Below are positions 41,083 through 49,582 of a stretch of DNA of 64,000 nucleotides, one piece after another. Under the pieces are notes generated by a model that was not told the origin of the DNA, did not search any database, and saw nothing but the letters and a program-made list of their open reading frames with translations. The stretch lies in NCBI GenBank assembly GCA_025961275.1, contig JAOQNJ010000001.1, positions 3,183,353 through 3,247,352 on the forward strand, written 5' to 3'. The position numbers and the translations under genes are program-made. Numbering within the stretch: the stretch's first letter is position 1; the number at the start of each line of letters is the position of its first letter. Origin of the DNA: Providencia alcalifaciens. GTDB lineage: Bacteria > Pseudomonadota > Gammaproteobacteria > Enterobacterales > Enterobacteriaceae.

Positions 41083-41785
41083 ATGAAATGGAAATTCAGA
41101 TTTGGCACAGTGATTGGAAATGCACTTGAGTATTATGATATTGCCGTATTTGCTGCGATATCTATGTATTTAAGTGCCGAGTTGGAACGGCAAGGTTATT
41201 TACAAGCAACCGAAATGATCTGGGGAATTTTTGCATTAAGATTTATTACTCGACCAATAGGCGGCTATATTATTGGTCGTTATGCTGATCGTGTGGGAAA
41301 AAAAAGTGCGCTTATTCTCACTAGTTCTATTACGGGTACAGCCACTTTATGTATGGCATTTTTACCGATATCACTTTTAGGTATTTACACACCATTAGCG
41401 ATATTAATACTACAAATGGTTTTATCGTTTAGCTATGCAGGGGAATATCCAGCGTTAGCAACTTATTTATTACATGATGCAAAAAGTAATGAGTACTCAA
41501 GGATCTCTGCCTTAATGACAGGTAGTGGACTTTCTGGGGTGGTTATTTCTTTAGCTGTTGTGTTATTACTCGAAAGTACGCTTGATTTACAAACAATGCA
41601 GACGATTGGTTGGCGTATTCCTTTGTTGCTAGGCGTAGTTAATATTGCCATCAGTTTTTGGTTCCGTTCTCGTCTTCCTGATATTCCCATTACTTCGAAA
41701 GTGTATCGCAAGGTAAATTGGTATATATCATTTCATATTTTCCTAATAGCCGTTCCCGATTCTGTTACATTCTATACCCAGAATT
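41083..41785 (+). pseudogene. Metabolite:H+ symporter (ProP-like MFS), N-terminal part, cut by an IS element
   Basis: About 234 residues: GNALEYYDIAVFAAI in helix 1, motif A-like GGYIIGRYADRVGKKSAL, SYAGEYPALATYLL. This is the first half of a transporter of the metabolite/H+ symport group (ProP, proline/betaine-like), ending FYTQN where the IS begins. The gene's last 55 codons are on the other side of the IS. Confidence 0.8.
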
Positions 41786-41849
41786 TGATCTGCTTTAATC
41801 AAACAGGACACTTTAATAATGGAATATAATCCAATTATTGAGGTGTTAA

Positions 41850-42137
41850 ATGAAAAAACGAACAAACAGGTTTTATACTACTGAGTTTAAGCAAGAAGCG
41901 GTCGCATTAGTCACCGAACAAGGTTATAGCGTCCCAAAAGCGGTAGCTTCATTAGGGATCACCGATAAATTACTTTATAACTGGAAAGCAAAATTCGATG
42001 CTGAACAATCCGGTAGCAGCTTGAATGCCGATGAGAGAGCTGAGCTATTAAGGCTTCGAAAAGAAAATAAAGAACTTAGGATGGAGAAAGAGATCCTAAA
42101 AAAAGCCAGCGCCCTCCTGCTAAAGGAAACCAAGTAG
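41850..42137 (+). CDS. IS3-family transposase OrfA
   Basis: 95 residues: N-terminal helix-turn-helix (FYTTEFKQEAVALVTEQGYSVPKAVASLGIT) and a C-terminal leucine-zipper-like helix (LRLRKENKELRMEKEILKKASALL). It recognises IS ends and represses transposition when made alone. A TTGAGGTGTT precedes the ATG. Confidence 0.9.
   Translation: MKKRTNRFYTTEFKQEAVALVTEQGYSVPKAVASLGITDKLLYNWKAKFDAEQSGSSLNADERAELLRLRKENKELRMEKEILKKASALLLKETK
42098..42104 (+). promoter_or_regulatory. Programmed -1 frameshift site of the IS
   Basis: A AAA AAA is read in the OrfA frame as Lys-Lys; slipping back by one leads into the OrfB frame without a stop (SQRPPAKGNQVAFKTI...), giving the OrfAB transposase as known for IS3-family elements. 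Confidence 0.75.
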
Positions 42138-42175
42138 CGTTTAAAACGATTAAGCAATTATCTTCACAGTTTCCC

Positions 42176-43000
42176 GTGCTGAAGCTCTGCAAGTTAATGA
42201 AAATAAGTCGTTCTGCCTACTATGCTTGGCTTAAACGCCCAGCAAAATTGATCACCGCAGAACAACTTAGCCTGTACCGCAGAGCCAAAGCTATCTTTGA
42301 ACAGAGTCGAAATAGCTTAGGTTATAGAACGTTACGTAAACGGTTATGCAAAGAGGGCTTTAGCGTGAGTGCTTATGGCGTTCAAAAGCTAATGGCTCAG
42401 CTTGGCCTAGTCGTCACTCAGCGCGTTGCTTACAAAGTCACCACAAAACGCAAACACAGTGATGCCGTAGCCGATAATTTGCTCAATCAAAATTTTAATC
42501 CTCACGCACCTAACGAAGTGTGGGCGGGTGATGTGACCTATTTAAAAACAGGGGAAGGCTGGATGTATTTAGCCATCGTGATGGACTTATACTCACGCCG
42601 TATTGTGGGTTGGCATATCGATAAACGAATGACGGCAGATTTAGTCAGTAAAGCCTTGATGAAAGCGTATAACTTACGCCAGCCCGAAAAAGGCTTAGTC
42701 TTTCATAGTGATAGAGGCTCTCAATATACGAGTAAGCGATATCGCCGCTTGCTAACAAGCTATGGTATTAGGGCAAGCATGGGTGATGTTGGAGCCTGTT
42801 GGGATAACGCCGTTGTAGAACGATTTTTTGGCAGTTTAAAACACGATTGGGTACTGAAAATCCCTCAGCCGACTCGGAAACAGATGAAAGAAGATGTTAT
42901 CGCGTATATGCGCTATTACAACCTAGAAAGGTTTCATACTGCCAACGGTGATCTGTCCCCAATTGAGTATGAACAAAATTCCTTAAGAAAAGTGTCCTGA
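42176..43000 (+). CDS. IS3-family transposase OrfB (DDE integrase domain)
   Basis: 274 residues from the internal Met; normally translated as part of OrfAB. DDE catalytic residues: Asp in VWAGDVTYLKT (about 121), Asp in VFHSDRGSQYTS, Glu in NAVVERFFGSLKHD. Intact, so the element may be active. Confidence 0.92.
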   Translation: MLKLCKLMKISRSAYYAWLKRPAKLITAEQLSLYRRAKAIFEQSRNSLGYRTLRKRLCKEGFSVSAYGVQKLMAQLGLVVTQRVAYKVTTKRKHSDAVADNLLNQNFNPHAPNEVWAGDVTYLKTGEGWMYLAIVMDLYSRRIVGWHIDKRMTADLVSKALMKAYNLRQPEKGLVFHSDRGSQYTSKRYRRLLTSYGIRASMGDVGACWDNAVVERFFGSLKHDWVLKIPQPTRKQMKEDVIAYMRYYNLERFHTANGDLSPIEYEQNSLRKVS

Positions 43001-43018
43001 TTTAGTTGCGCAGAACAA

Positions 43019-43186
43019 ACACTGAGTATGGGCTATAACTTAACATCAACTCTTGTTGGTGGAATTACCACACTTATTATTAGTTATTTGGTCGGTTTGA
43101 ATGTGATCTATGTTGGCGTATTTCTTTCTGTGTGTGGACTCACATTGCTGTTGTCATACAAGTTACCAAAGCCTCAAATAGCATAG
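43019..43186 (+). pseudogene. ProP-like MFS transporter, C-terminal part after the IS
   Basis: An open frame reads TLSMGYNLTSTLVGGITTLI and ends LSYKLPKPQIA with a TAG. It is the last two helices of the transporter broken at 41785. Together the two parts total about 289 residues against roughly 410-440 expected, so helices about 8-10 have been lost. Confidence 0.75.
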
Positions 43187-43209
43187 CGTATTGATAAGCC
43201 ATCCATAAA

Positions 43210-43252
43210 ATAATTTAAGTTGCTGAAAGTGTTTAGTCGCAACTTAAATTAT
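43210..43252. terminator. Perfect 14-bp inverted repeat after the MFS remnant
   Basis: ATAATTTAAGTTGC and its exact complement around a 15-base loop; the AT-rich outer stem may act in both directions. Confidence 0.5.
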
Positions 43253-43452
43253 AGGGAATAGGCTGGTTCATTGAAAGCAAATAAGTTTTGCTCTTAATCG
43301 CACAAAAAATAAAGCATTAGGAATAAAATGAAAATATAGATAAGAAAAGTTAATATTGTTAATTAGTCTTTTTTTGATATGTGTCATATCAGGTTCTCTT
43401 AAAAAAGAGAATAAATAAAGCTCATTCAATTTAAGTTAAATAATGGTGGTTT

Positions 43453-44013
43453 ATGTCTATAGGGCTATTTTATCGCACGGAAAAACAGCGACGTCGTTTT
43501 GGTGTGGCTTTTATTGTGGGGATAGTGGGAGGTATCGTTTCTGCATTTGTAAAATGGGGGGCAGAAGTTCCTTTTCCACCAAGAACCTTTACGGGAGGAA
43601 GGAATGAATTTAATCCACCTTATCTTTTTTTGCGTGACTATTTAGGGATTGATCCCACTTCAACGGTTTATACCTTCTCTGAGCACATCATTAATCCAGT
43701 AATGATAACGCACATTATTTTCTCTTTGGTCTTCGCAATTGGCTATTGCCTTGTTGCTGAGATTTTCCCGAAAGTAAAAATGTGGCAAGGGATCATGGCG
43801 GGTTTACTCGCGACAGTTGCGGTTCATGGTATCAGCTTCCCGCTATTACACTTGACCCCACCTTTAACAGAGCTACCTTTTGATGAGTATTTTTCTGAGA
43901 TCTTCGGTCACGCAGTTTGGTTTTGGTCGATTGAAATTATAAGACGTGATTTAAGAAACCGAATCACACATGAGCCTGATCCTGAAGTACCATTATCTCA
44001 ATCTTTTAGATAA
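43453..44013 (+). CDS. yagU: YagU-family inner membrane protein
   Basis: DUF1440 protein of 186 residues with about three hydrophobic segments (18-37, 90-112, 116-138). [34 protein letters not shown] and [21 protein letters not shown] match E. coli YagU, which has been linked to acid resistance. Single gene with a terminator of its own. The ribosome-binding sequence is weak. Confidence 0.88.
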   Translation: MSIGLFYRTEKQRRRFGVAFIVGIVGGIVSAFVKWGAEVPFPPRTFTGGRNEFNPPYLFLRDYLGIDPTSTVYTFSEHIINPVMITHIIFSLVFAIGYCLVAEIFPKVKMWQGIMAGLLATVAVHGISFPLLHLTPPLTELPFDEYFSEIFGHAVWFWSIEIIRRDLRNRITHEPDPEVPLSQSFR

Positions 44014-44035
44014 TTAATTTTTCAATTTAAAATCA

Positions 44036-44067
44036 AAAAGCTAGCCAGTAAACTGGCTAGCTTTTTT
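44036..44067. terminator. Terminator after yagU
   Basis: AAGCTAGCCAGT / ACTGGCTAGCTT stem with a 3-base loop and flanking A and T runs. Confidence 0.9.
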
Positions 44068-44142
44068 CTAGAATCCATTCTGACTATCCTTTTTTTACTT
44101 TTATTCCAAACGAAAATAATTGCACCTCTTTTTCATTTCTAG

Positions 44143-44164
44143 TATTGTTATATTATAACATAAC
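44143..44164. promoter_or_regulatory. Zur box upstream of rpmE2-rpmJ2
   Basis: ATTGTTATATTATAACATAA contains the palindromic core TGTTATATTATAACA of Zur sites (consensus GAAATGTTATANTATAACATTTC). It is 16 bases before the first ATG. Confidence 0.85.
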
Positions 44165-44179
44165 AAATGGTGCATTATG

Positions 44180-44440
44180 ATGAAACACGGAATCCACCCA
44201 GAATATCGAACTGTTGTTTTCCATGACACCAGTGCCGATGCCTATTTTAAAGTTGGTTCAACGATTAAAACGGAGAAAACCATTGAATTTGAAGGCGAAA
44301 GCTTTCCTTATGTGACTCTAGATGTCTCTTCGGAGTCACACCCGTTTTATACCGGTAAACAGAAAATGATTTCACAAGAAGGGAAAACGGCGCAGTTCCA
44401 TAAACGTTTTGCACGCTTCTTATCAAAAGAGGAGAAATAA
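44180..44440 (+). CDS. rpmE2: Zinc-independent 50S ribosomal protein L31 type B
   Basis: YkgM paralogue of L31. 86 residues; it lacks the CxxC zinc ligands of normal L31, having [26 protein letters not shown] and [12 protein letters not shown] as in E. coli YkgM. Under zinc starvation it replaces L31, releasing zinc. A Met one codon upstream (44177) is also possible. Co-transcribed with rpmJ2, under the Zur box. Confidence 0.93.
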   Translation: MKHGIHPEYRTVVFHDTSADAYFKVGSTIKTEKTIEFEGESFPYVTLDVSSESHPFYTGKQKMISQEGKTAQFHKRFARFLSKEEK

Positions 44441-44442
44441 AC

Positions 44443-44583
44443 GTGAAGGTATTGAGTTCGTTAAAAACGGCAAAGCTTCGCCACCCAGACTGCCAAGTGG
44501 TCCGTCGCCACGGTCGTGTATATGTTATTTGTAAAACAAACCCTCGCTTCAAAGCCGTGCAGGGTTGTAAGAAAAAAAGATAA
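44443..44583 (+). CDS. rpmJ2: Zinc-independent 50S ribosomal protein L36 type B
   Basis: YkgO paralogue: 46 residues, beginning with a GTG start two bases after the rpmE2 stop ([20 protein letters not shown]) and ending [14 protein letters not shown] ribosome-binding GGAG overlaps the end of rpmE2. It lacks the zinc-ribbon cysteine set of standard L36 and so works without zinc. It is too short for usual ORF finders. Confidence 0.93.
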   Translation: MKVLSSLKTAKLRHPDCQVVRRHGRVYVICKTNPRFKAVQGCKKKR

Positions 44584-44663
44584 TCGCTCATCGGAGCCAT
44601 AACATTTTTCGCTGACTTCATTAGGAGCTGTTGATTTTAATTATATTTGCTTCAGTTTGCCTG

Positions 44664-44702
44664 AACCATCGCTGCGCGGTCCTGTGTGGCGATGGTTTTT
44701 TT
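44664..44702. terminator. Terminator after rpmJ2
   Basis: AACCATCGC and GCGATGGTT stem with seven T after it; the T-run touches the 3' end of yidZ. Confidence 0.85.
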
Positions 44703-45666
44703 ATGAATTAACAAAACTGGTGATGCCGCTTTTAATCTGCTCTCTTAGCCATAGGGTTTTTGAGTTATATGAGTTTCGTTTGTGCCAAAGCATTAAGAAC
44801 GGGATATCGAGTTGTTGATATAAAACGTGTTCTAAAGGAAGAGGAAGGCTCACCAAGTCTAAATGAAACTCATTGACGTAATGTTGGCAATAACCGGGCG
44901 CGCTGGTTATTAATAGGTGGCCTGACTGTGAAGTCATCAGTAATGATTGCTCAAATGAAGAGTAAGAAAGCTGGATGTTACGCGTTAATCCCATACTGTG
45001 TAGCAGATCATCGAATGCCCATGAAATCCGATTACCACATACTGTGCTGATGTGTGGGTATTTTAGTAGATTATCTAAATTCCATTCTTCACGTAAAATC
45101 GGGTGATCTGATCGAACAAACACAAGTGGCCTATCCGTGAACAGTACTTCAAAATTAAGAATATCAGGTAGGGCACTAATCGATTCTTTCGAATTATGGT
45201 AACTTTCTCGTCCTAATACTCCAATGTCCGCATCACCTGCCACAATACTTGCTAAAGAGGTATATTCCCAATCATGTACGCTAACACTTGATTCGGGGTA
45301 TTGGTTCAAAATCTTTAACGATAAATCATGCAACATGATTAGATTGAGAGGCGCTTCCATCATTAAACGAAACTTAAGGCCGCGAGGCTTTTCGCTATCA
45401 CGCGTGTCTGCAATAAAATTCGCTAAGTTTAAAAATTCCGGTAACGATTTTTCAATCTTATGCATTAGCGGTGTTGAAACAAGCCCTTGCGGGCTTCGAA
45501 TAAATAGCGGGTCATCAAACCAATGACGCAATTTCGACAGCGATTTACTGACGGAGGAGGGAGTCACCGAGAGCCGCTTTGCGGCCAAACTGACACTCCG
45601 TTCCTCAACGAGATATTGCAAAATCACCAGTAAATTTAAATCTAATCTATGCAACAGCTTGTTCAA
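44701..45666 (-). CDS. yidZ: LysR-family transcriptional regulator YidZ
   Basis: 321 residues: N-terminal winged helix (LDLNLLVILQYLVEERSVSLAAKRLSVTPSSVSKSLSKLR, residues about 8-47) and a two-lobe effector domain. The sequence aligns closely with E. coli YidZ (DLNLL, DDPLFIRSPQGL, RGLKF, DIGVLGRES, LLWHKRNSYN), linked there to nitric-oxide tolerance under anaerobiosis. It lies directly after mdtL as in E. coli. The genes overlap by 20 bases here. Confidence 0.88.
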   Translation of the reverse strand: MNKLLHRLDLNLLVILQYLVEERSVSLAAKRLSVTPSSVSKSLSKLRHWFDDPLFIRSPQGLVSTPLMHKIEKSLPEFLNLANFIADTRDSEKPRGLKFRLMMEAPLNLIMLHDLSLKILNQYPESSVSVHDWEYTSLASIVAGDADIGVLGRESYHNSKESISALPDILNFEVLFTDRPLVFVRSDHPILREEWNLDNLLKYPHISTVCGNRISWAFDDLLHSMGLTRNIQLSYSSFEQSLLMTSQSGHLLITSAPGYCQHYVNEFHLDLVSLPLPLEHVLYQQLDIPFLMLWHKRNSYNSKTLWLREQIKSGITSFVNS

Positions 45667-46843
45667 CGTTATCTGCCTTTTTACTGGCTAAAGAGGATAT
45701 TTTTAGTAATGTCATACCGATAATAGCAGCAGCAAGTAAAATAATGAAAAGCATATTCACAGATTGTATCCCTGCCCAGCCCATCATCCAGATATAAAGT
45801 GAAGCAAAGCTTAGTTGGGAAATTGCCAGAATAGAGCTTGCTATTCCTGCTTTTCTTGCATAAGGCGATAAGGCTTGGCTCATGAGGATCCCAAATAACA
45901 TTGAAAAACCAACGCCACAGAACCCAAAAACAACAAACAGTAGTGCTATATGGTCAAAGATTGACATATAGACCAGTAACATAGCAGCATTGAATAAGAA
46001 AATACTTAACGCTGTGTACAAAATGGATTGACTATTAAATAGCGAAATCAGCTTAGGCATTGAGAAGGATGTGGCCATACTCAACATTGCCATTAGTGTC
46101 ATCGCGATGGAATATTCGCCAGTCGTAAAGTGCAGGTTGCCCATTAATATAATTGGCGAAACATTCACATAGGTTAGGATCACTGCGATACCTAAACATG
46201 AAACCACTAAGCGAGTCAGAAAGAACACATTTAAAAAGCCTTCATCTGAAGTGGATGAAGCCAAAGCGGTTCCTTGTTCATTTTTATTGATTGTTGGCTT
46301 GGTTTCTTTGATGCCAATTAAGCAAAAAAGGATACTGACGATGGCATAGGCTGCCATGAAGTAGAACATCACTGACCAATGATAAAACAGCAAAATAGCA
46401 AAGCCAATGACAGGCGCAAGCACGGGAGCGATGCAGGTGACGCCATTCATCATCGACAACACTTTAGTCCGTACTCTTGCTGATAAAACATCGCGTAAGA
46501 TTGCGAATGTCACCACATAGCAAAATCCAGCGCCAATTCCTTGTAAGAAACGAGCCACTAAAAATATATTCGCTGTGGTCGCTGAGCCGGCCATAATTGA
46601 TGCGGCGGCAAATACCATTGCACCCACTAAGACGACTGGTTTACGTCCGATATGATCCGCGCACCAGCCTGCGATTAGCATGGTTGAAGCCATACCTGCC
46701 AGATAGATGGAAAAAGCCATGTGTAATTGACTTTCAGTGGCGTGCAAGTCAGCGGCGATAAGTGGAATTCCAGTTAGATGAAGATCCACACCCAGAGGAT
46801 AAATTAACACTATCCAAAAACTAAAAAGTACATATTTGATCAT
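45647..46843 (-). CDS. mdtL: MFS multidrug efflux pump MdtL
   Basis: 398 residues from ATG 46843 (391 in E. coli), 12 hydrophobic segments. Motif A is AGWCADHIGRKPVVLV; motif C region APVLAPVIGFAI; helix 1 starts LFSFWIVLIYPLGVDLHLTGIP as in E. coli MdtL, a chloramphenicol-exporting pump of the DHA1 group. The frame continues 15 codons upstream (46888) without homology, so I reject that longer start. Overlaps yidZ by 20 bases. Confidence 0.88.
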   Translation of the reverse strand: MIKYVLFSFWIVLIYPLGVDLHLTGIPLIAADLHATESQLHMAFSIYLAGMASTMLIAGWCADHIGRKPVVLVGAMVFAAASIMAGSATTANIFLVARFLQGIGAGFCYVVTFAILRDVLSARVRTKVLSMMNGVTCIAPVLAPVIGFAILLFYHWSVMFYFMAAYAIVSILFCLIGIKETKPTINKNEQGTALASSTSDEGFLNVFFLTRLVVSCLGIAVILTYVNVSPIILMGNLHFTTGEYSIAMTLMAMLSMATSFSMPKLISLFNSQSILYTALSIFLFNAAMLLVYMSIFDHIALLFVVFGFCGVGFSMLFGILMSQALSPYARKAGIASSILAISQLSFASLYIWMMGWAGIQSVNMLFIILLAAAIIGMTLLKISSLASKKADNVEQAVA

Positions 46844-47282
46844 GGTACAAAAGGCATCCTGATGATAAAAAAGCATGATTTTAATCATAACAGGTTATTC
46901 AAGGTATTGATTAATCGTGAAACGCTATTTTCCATTTTGGAAAACAGTCGCCGCAGTTTCTTTTTATTATTTGAACACAAAAATTTTAAGAGAGGCGTAG
47001 GTAGTGAGCTGAGAATAATTAATTGGCAGCTCGGAGTATTTAGTCTGTGACTCGAGTAGCTGAGCGCAGTCAACAACGATGCGGCTCAAAGTATGACGGG
47101 AATATTAGCGTTATTACTAATTTGCGTACAATTAGTGATTAAATTCACTTGCACACTGGTTCATATTTTGTCAGCTTTAAGGTACCCGATAAATTTCCAG
47201 TTTTTGTTAATAGAAAGGCAAGTTGTTAGCTGAATCTAGAAATTGATTGGCGTTAAAACTTTAAACAGACAGGGTAAATATA
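46844..47282. other. Intergenic region between mdtL and asd
   Basis: About 440 bases, divergent promoters, with half an ERIC element at 47048-47106. No gene is supported. Confidence 0.6.
47048..47106. repeat. Partial ERIC element, inverted
   Basis: Ends GCGGCTCAAAGTATGACGGG, the complement of the ERIC left end; the other half is missing. Confidence 0.7.
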
Positions 47283-48389
47283 ATGAAAAATGTAGGTTTT
47301 ATCGGCTGGCGGGGCATGGTCGGCTCAGTATTGATGCAGAGAATGGTAGAAGAAGGTGACTTTAATGCAATTCATCCTGTATTTTTTACCACCTCTCAGC
47401 ATGGTGCTGAAGCCCCTGCGTATGGTGGTCATCGTGGTACGCTACAAGATGCTAATGATATCGATGCGCTGAAAGCATTGGATATTATCATTAGTTGCCA
47501 AGGCGGTGATTACACGAACGATATCTATCCTAAGCTGCGTGCGTCTGGCTGGAACGGTTATTGGATTGATGCCGCTTCTTCACTGCGAATGAAAGATGAT
47601 GCGATCATTATTCTTGACCCCGTTAACCAACAACATATCCAAGATGGATTGAATAAAGGCATTAAGACCTTTGTAGGCGGTAACTGTACCGTTAGTTTGA
47701 TGTTGATGTCGCTTGGTGGTTTATTTACCAATAACTTAGTTGAGTGGGCATCTGTTGCAACTTACCAAGCTGCCTCTGGCGCCGGTGCTCGCAATATGCG
47801 TGAATTGTTAGTACAGATGGGCGCATTACATACGCAAGTGGTTAAAGAGTTGCAAGACCCAGCTTCTGCTATTTTGGATATCGAGAAAAAAGTCACTGAC
47901 TTTACCCGCAGCGGCATAATGCCAACGGACGCATTTGGCGTTCCTTTAGCAGGTAGTTTGATCCCATGGATTGATAAAGCCTTAGAAAACGGCCAAAGTC
48001 GTGAAGAGTGGAAAGGGCAAGCAGAGACTAATAAAATTCTTGCCACAGGAAACAACATTATCCCAGTTGATGGCTTGTGTGTCCGTGTTGGCGCATTGCG
48101 TTGCCACAGCCAAGCATTCACCTTAAAGCTGAAAAAAGATATTCCACTTAATGAGATTGAACAACTGCTAGCATCTCATAATGAGTGGGTGAAAGTCGTG
48201 CCAAATGACCGTGAAATCACCATGCGTGAGCTAACTCCTGCAGCGGTCACTGGCACATTGAACACACCAGTAGGTCGTCTACGTAAACTGAATATGGGGC
48301 CTGAATACCTGTCAGCATTTACTGTTGGTGACCAATTGCTGTGGGGCGCGGCAGAGCCATTGCGTCGTATGCTGAGTATCCTGCGATAA
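47283..48389 (+). CDS. asd: Aspartate-semialdehyde dehydrogenase
   Basis: Makes aspartate semialdehyde from aspartyl phosphate with NADPH; branch point to lysine/DAP, threonine and methionine. 368 residues (367 in E. coli). NADP motif [17 protein letters not shown] at the start, active-site Cys135 in [11 protein letters not shown] and His in LRCHSQAFT. Single gene. Confidence 0.98.
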   Translation: MKNVGFIGWRGMVGSVLMQRMVEEGDFNAIHPVFFTTSQHGAEAPAYGGHRGTLQDANDIDALKALDIIISCQGGDYTNDIYPKLRASGWNGYWIDAASSLRMKDDAIIILDPVNQQHIQDGLNKGIKTFVGGNCTVSLMLMSLGGLFTNNLVEWASVATYQAASGAGARNMRELLVQMGALHTQVVKELQDPASAILDIEKKVTDFTRSGIMPTDAFGVPLAGSLIPWIDKALENGQSREEWKGQAETNKILATGNNIIPVDGLCVRVGALRCHSQAFTLKLKKDIPLNEIEQLLASHNEWVKVVPNDREITMRELTPAAVTGTLNTPVGRLRKLNMGPEYLSAFTVGDQLLWGAAEPLRRMLSILR

Positions 48390-48902
48390 ACCGACCAAAT
48401 TGACATGAGTAACTGCATCTTAATTCGTTAATATTCAAACGTTAAGGTGCAGTGCTTCTTCTTATTGACATATTCTCACTACACCCACCTTATCTCTGTA
48501 GCCTAATAGAAAGCGCATTAATATAAAATTGCTTTTTGACTAGGGCTGTTTATCTCTGAAGGTCAATTTTTATTCGAATTACACGTCTTTAGTTAAGACA
48601 AAAAGAAGCAAGGCGAGTGAACTGGGCAAGAGTCGCTCAACACAGCGAAAAATCACGTTTAATCGAACCCGAAGGGCGCTTTTCAATGACGATTTAGGGT
48701 TTTTGGTGATGTTATTTTAGGCCCCTAAGTACGTGATATGATGATATTGCTGTTATTTAAACCGATTAGTGCGATAAAAATCAGTAGCAAAGATAAACAG
48801 CCCCTAGCGATGATGAATTTTTGTTGTTCTCTATTATTGCTTGGATTGCAATATTTAAGCCTGAGTGTATAGTGAGGCGATACAGTATGCAGGGAATCTA
48901 CC
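48390..48902. other. Intergenic region between asd and higB
   Basis: About 510 bases. A hairpin ACTGCATCTTAA / TTAAGGTGCAGT lies just after asd (about 48412-48452), then the 267-base element with inverted ends at 48540-48806. No gene seen. Confidence 0.6.
48540..48806. repeat. Candidate MITE, 267 bases with terminal inverted repeats
   Basis: Left end CTAGGGCTGTTTATCT and right end (complement) CTAGGGGCTGTTTATCT differ by one base. The outermost CTAG at both ends may be the target duplication. The inside has no open frame. Part of the right end recurs at 39615. Confidence 0.55.
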
Positions 48903-49184
48903 ATGATCAAAGGTTTTAAACACAAAGGACTCGAAAAATTTTTTAAAACGGGGATCACATCGGGTATTCAGGCTAAACATGCGGGCAAACTACAAATACA
49001 ACTTACCGTATTAAATACCGCTAAAAGTCCAAATGATATGTCTGCACCTAGTTGGAAGCTACACCGATTGAAAGGTGATGAACTGAAAGACCATTGGTCA
49101 ATATCAGTAAATGGAAATTGGCGATTAACATTTAAATTTGAGGGTGAAGACACCATCCTCGTTGATTATCAAGATTATCACTGA
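48903..49184 (+). CDS. higB: HigB-type toxin (RelE superfamily mRNA interferase)
   Basis: 93 residues: [30 protein letters not shown], ending [21 protein letters not shown], typical of HigB from plasmid Rts1. HigB enzymes cut mRNA in the ribosomal A site. The reverse order (toxin first, antitoxin second) is the mark of higBA systems. The two genes are 10 bases apart. Confidence 0.9.
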   Translation: MIKGFKHKGLEKFFKTGITSGIQAKHAGKLQIQLTVLNTAKSPNDMSAPSWKLHRLKGDELKDHWSISVNGNWRLTFKFEGEDTILVDYQDYH

Positions 49185-49194
49185 GGTAATTATT

Positions 49195-49479
49195 ATGAAT
49201 AGAATGCATAATCCAGCACATCCTGGATTGGTTCTTCGTGAATATCTAGACGGTATTTCTGTTACTGATGCCGCAAAAGCATTAGGTGTCACACGTACCA
49301 CGTTATCGCGTATTCTTAATGGTAATAGTGGGATCTCTGCGGATATGGCTCTCCGTTTAGAGTCAGCACTCGGTACTAGCGCTGAAATGTGGATCGGAAT
49401 GCAAACTCAATATGAGTTATGGATAGCCTCTCAAGCAGAACGCCCCATCATAAAACCACTCTTAGCACACACTGAATGA
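49195..49479 (+). CDS. higA: HigA-type antitoxin (helix-turn-helix XRE family)
   Basis: 94 residues from ATG 49195, beginning [18 protein letters not shown], with the Xre helix-turn-helix [27 protein letters not shown] and C-terminal [18 protein letters not shown]. It neutralises HigB and represses the operon. GAGGT lies 8 bases upstream. A longer frame from 49138 would run inside higB and is not supported. Confidence 0.92.
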   Translation: MNRMHNPAHPGLVLREYLDGISVTDAAKALGVTRTTLSRILNGNSGISADMALRLESALGTSAEMWIGMQTQYELWIASQAERPIIKPLLAHTE

Positions 49480-49488
49480 AATTGTGAA

Positions 49489-49518
49489 TATCCCATCAAC
49501 GTATCCTGTGATGGGATA
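49489..49518. terminator. Terminator between higA and opgE-like gene
   Basis: TATCCCATCA and TGATGGGATA, a perfect 10-bp stem with a 10-base loop, between convergent genes. Confidence 0.75.
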
Positions 49519-49582
49519 GCTTTACCTTTTAGTTGATACGCCGTAAACCGCGCCTTGCAGTGAGCCGCTTCCTTAATAGTGG

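Larger units (their letters stand above)
41786..43017 (+). mobile_element. IS3-family insertion sequence
   Basis: About 1232 bases. Related, imperfect inverted ends: left TGATCTGCTTTAATCAAACA, right (complement) TGTTCTGCGCAACTAAATCA, followed inward by a shared GGACACTTT. It carries two overlapping-frame genes (orfA and orfB) joined by a slippage site. Three or four bases on the two sides do not match, so there is no visible target duplication. Confidence 0.85.

Noticed and set aside
48540-48806. Considering the inverted-repeat element an active IS
   Set aside because: It has no transposase frame; at most it is a non-autonomous element.
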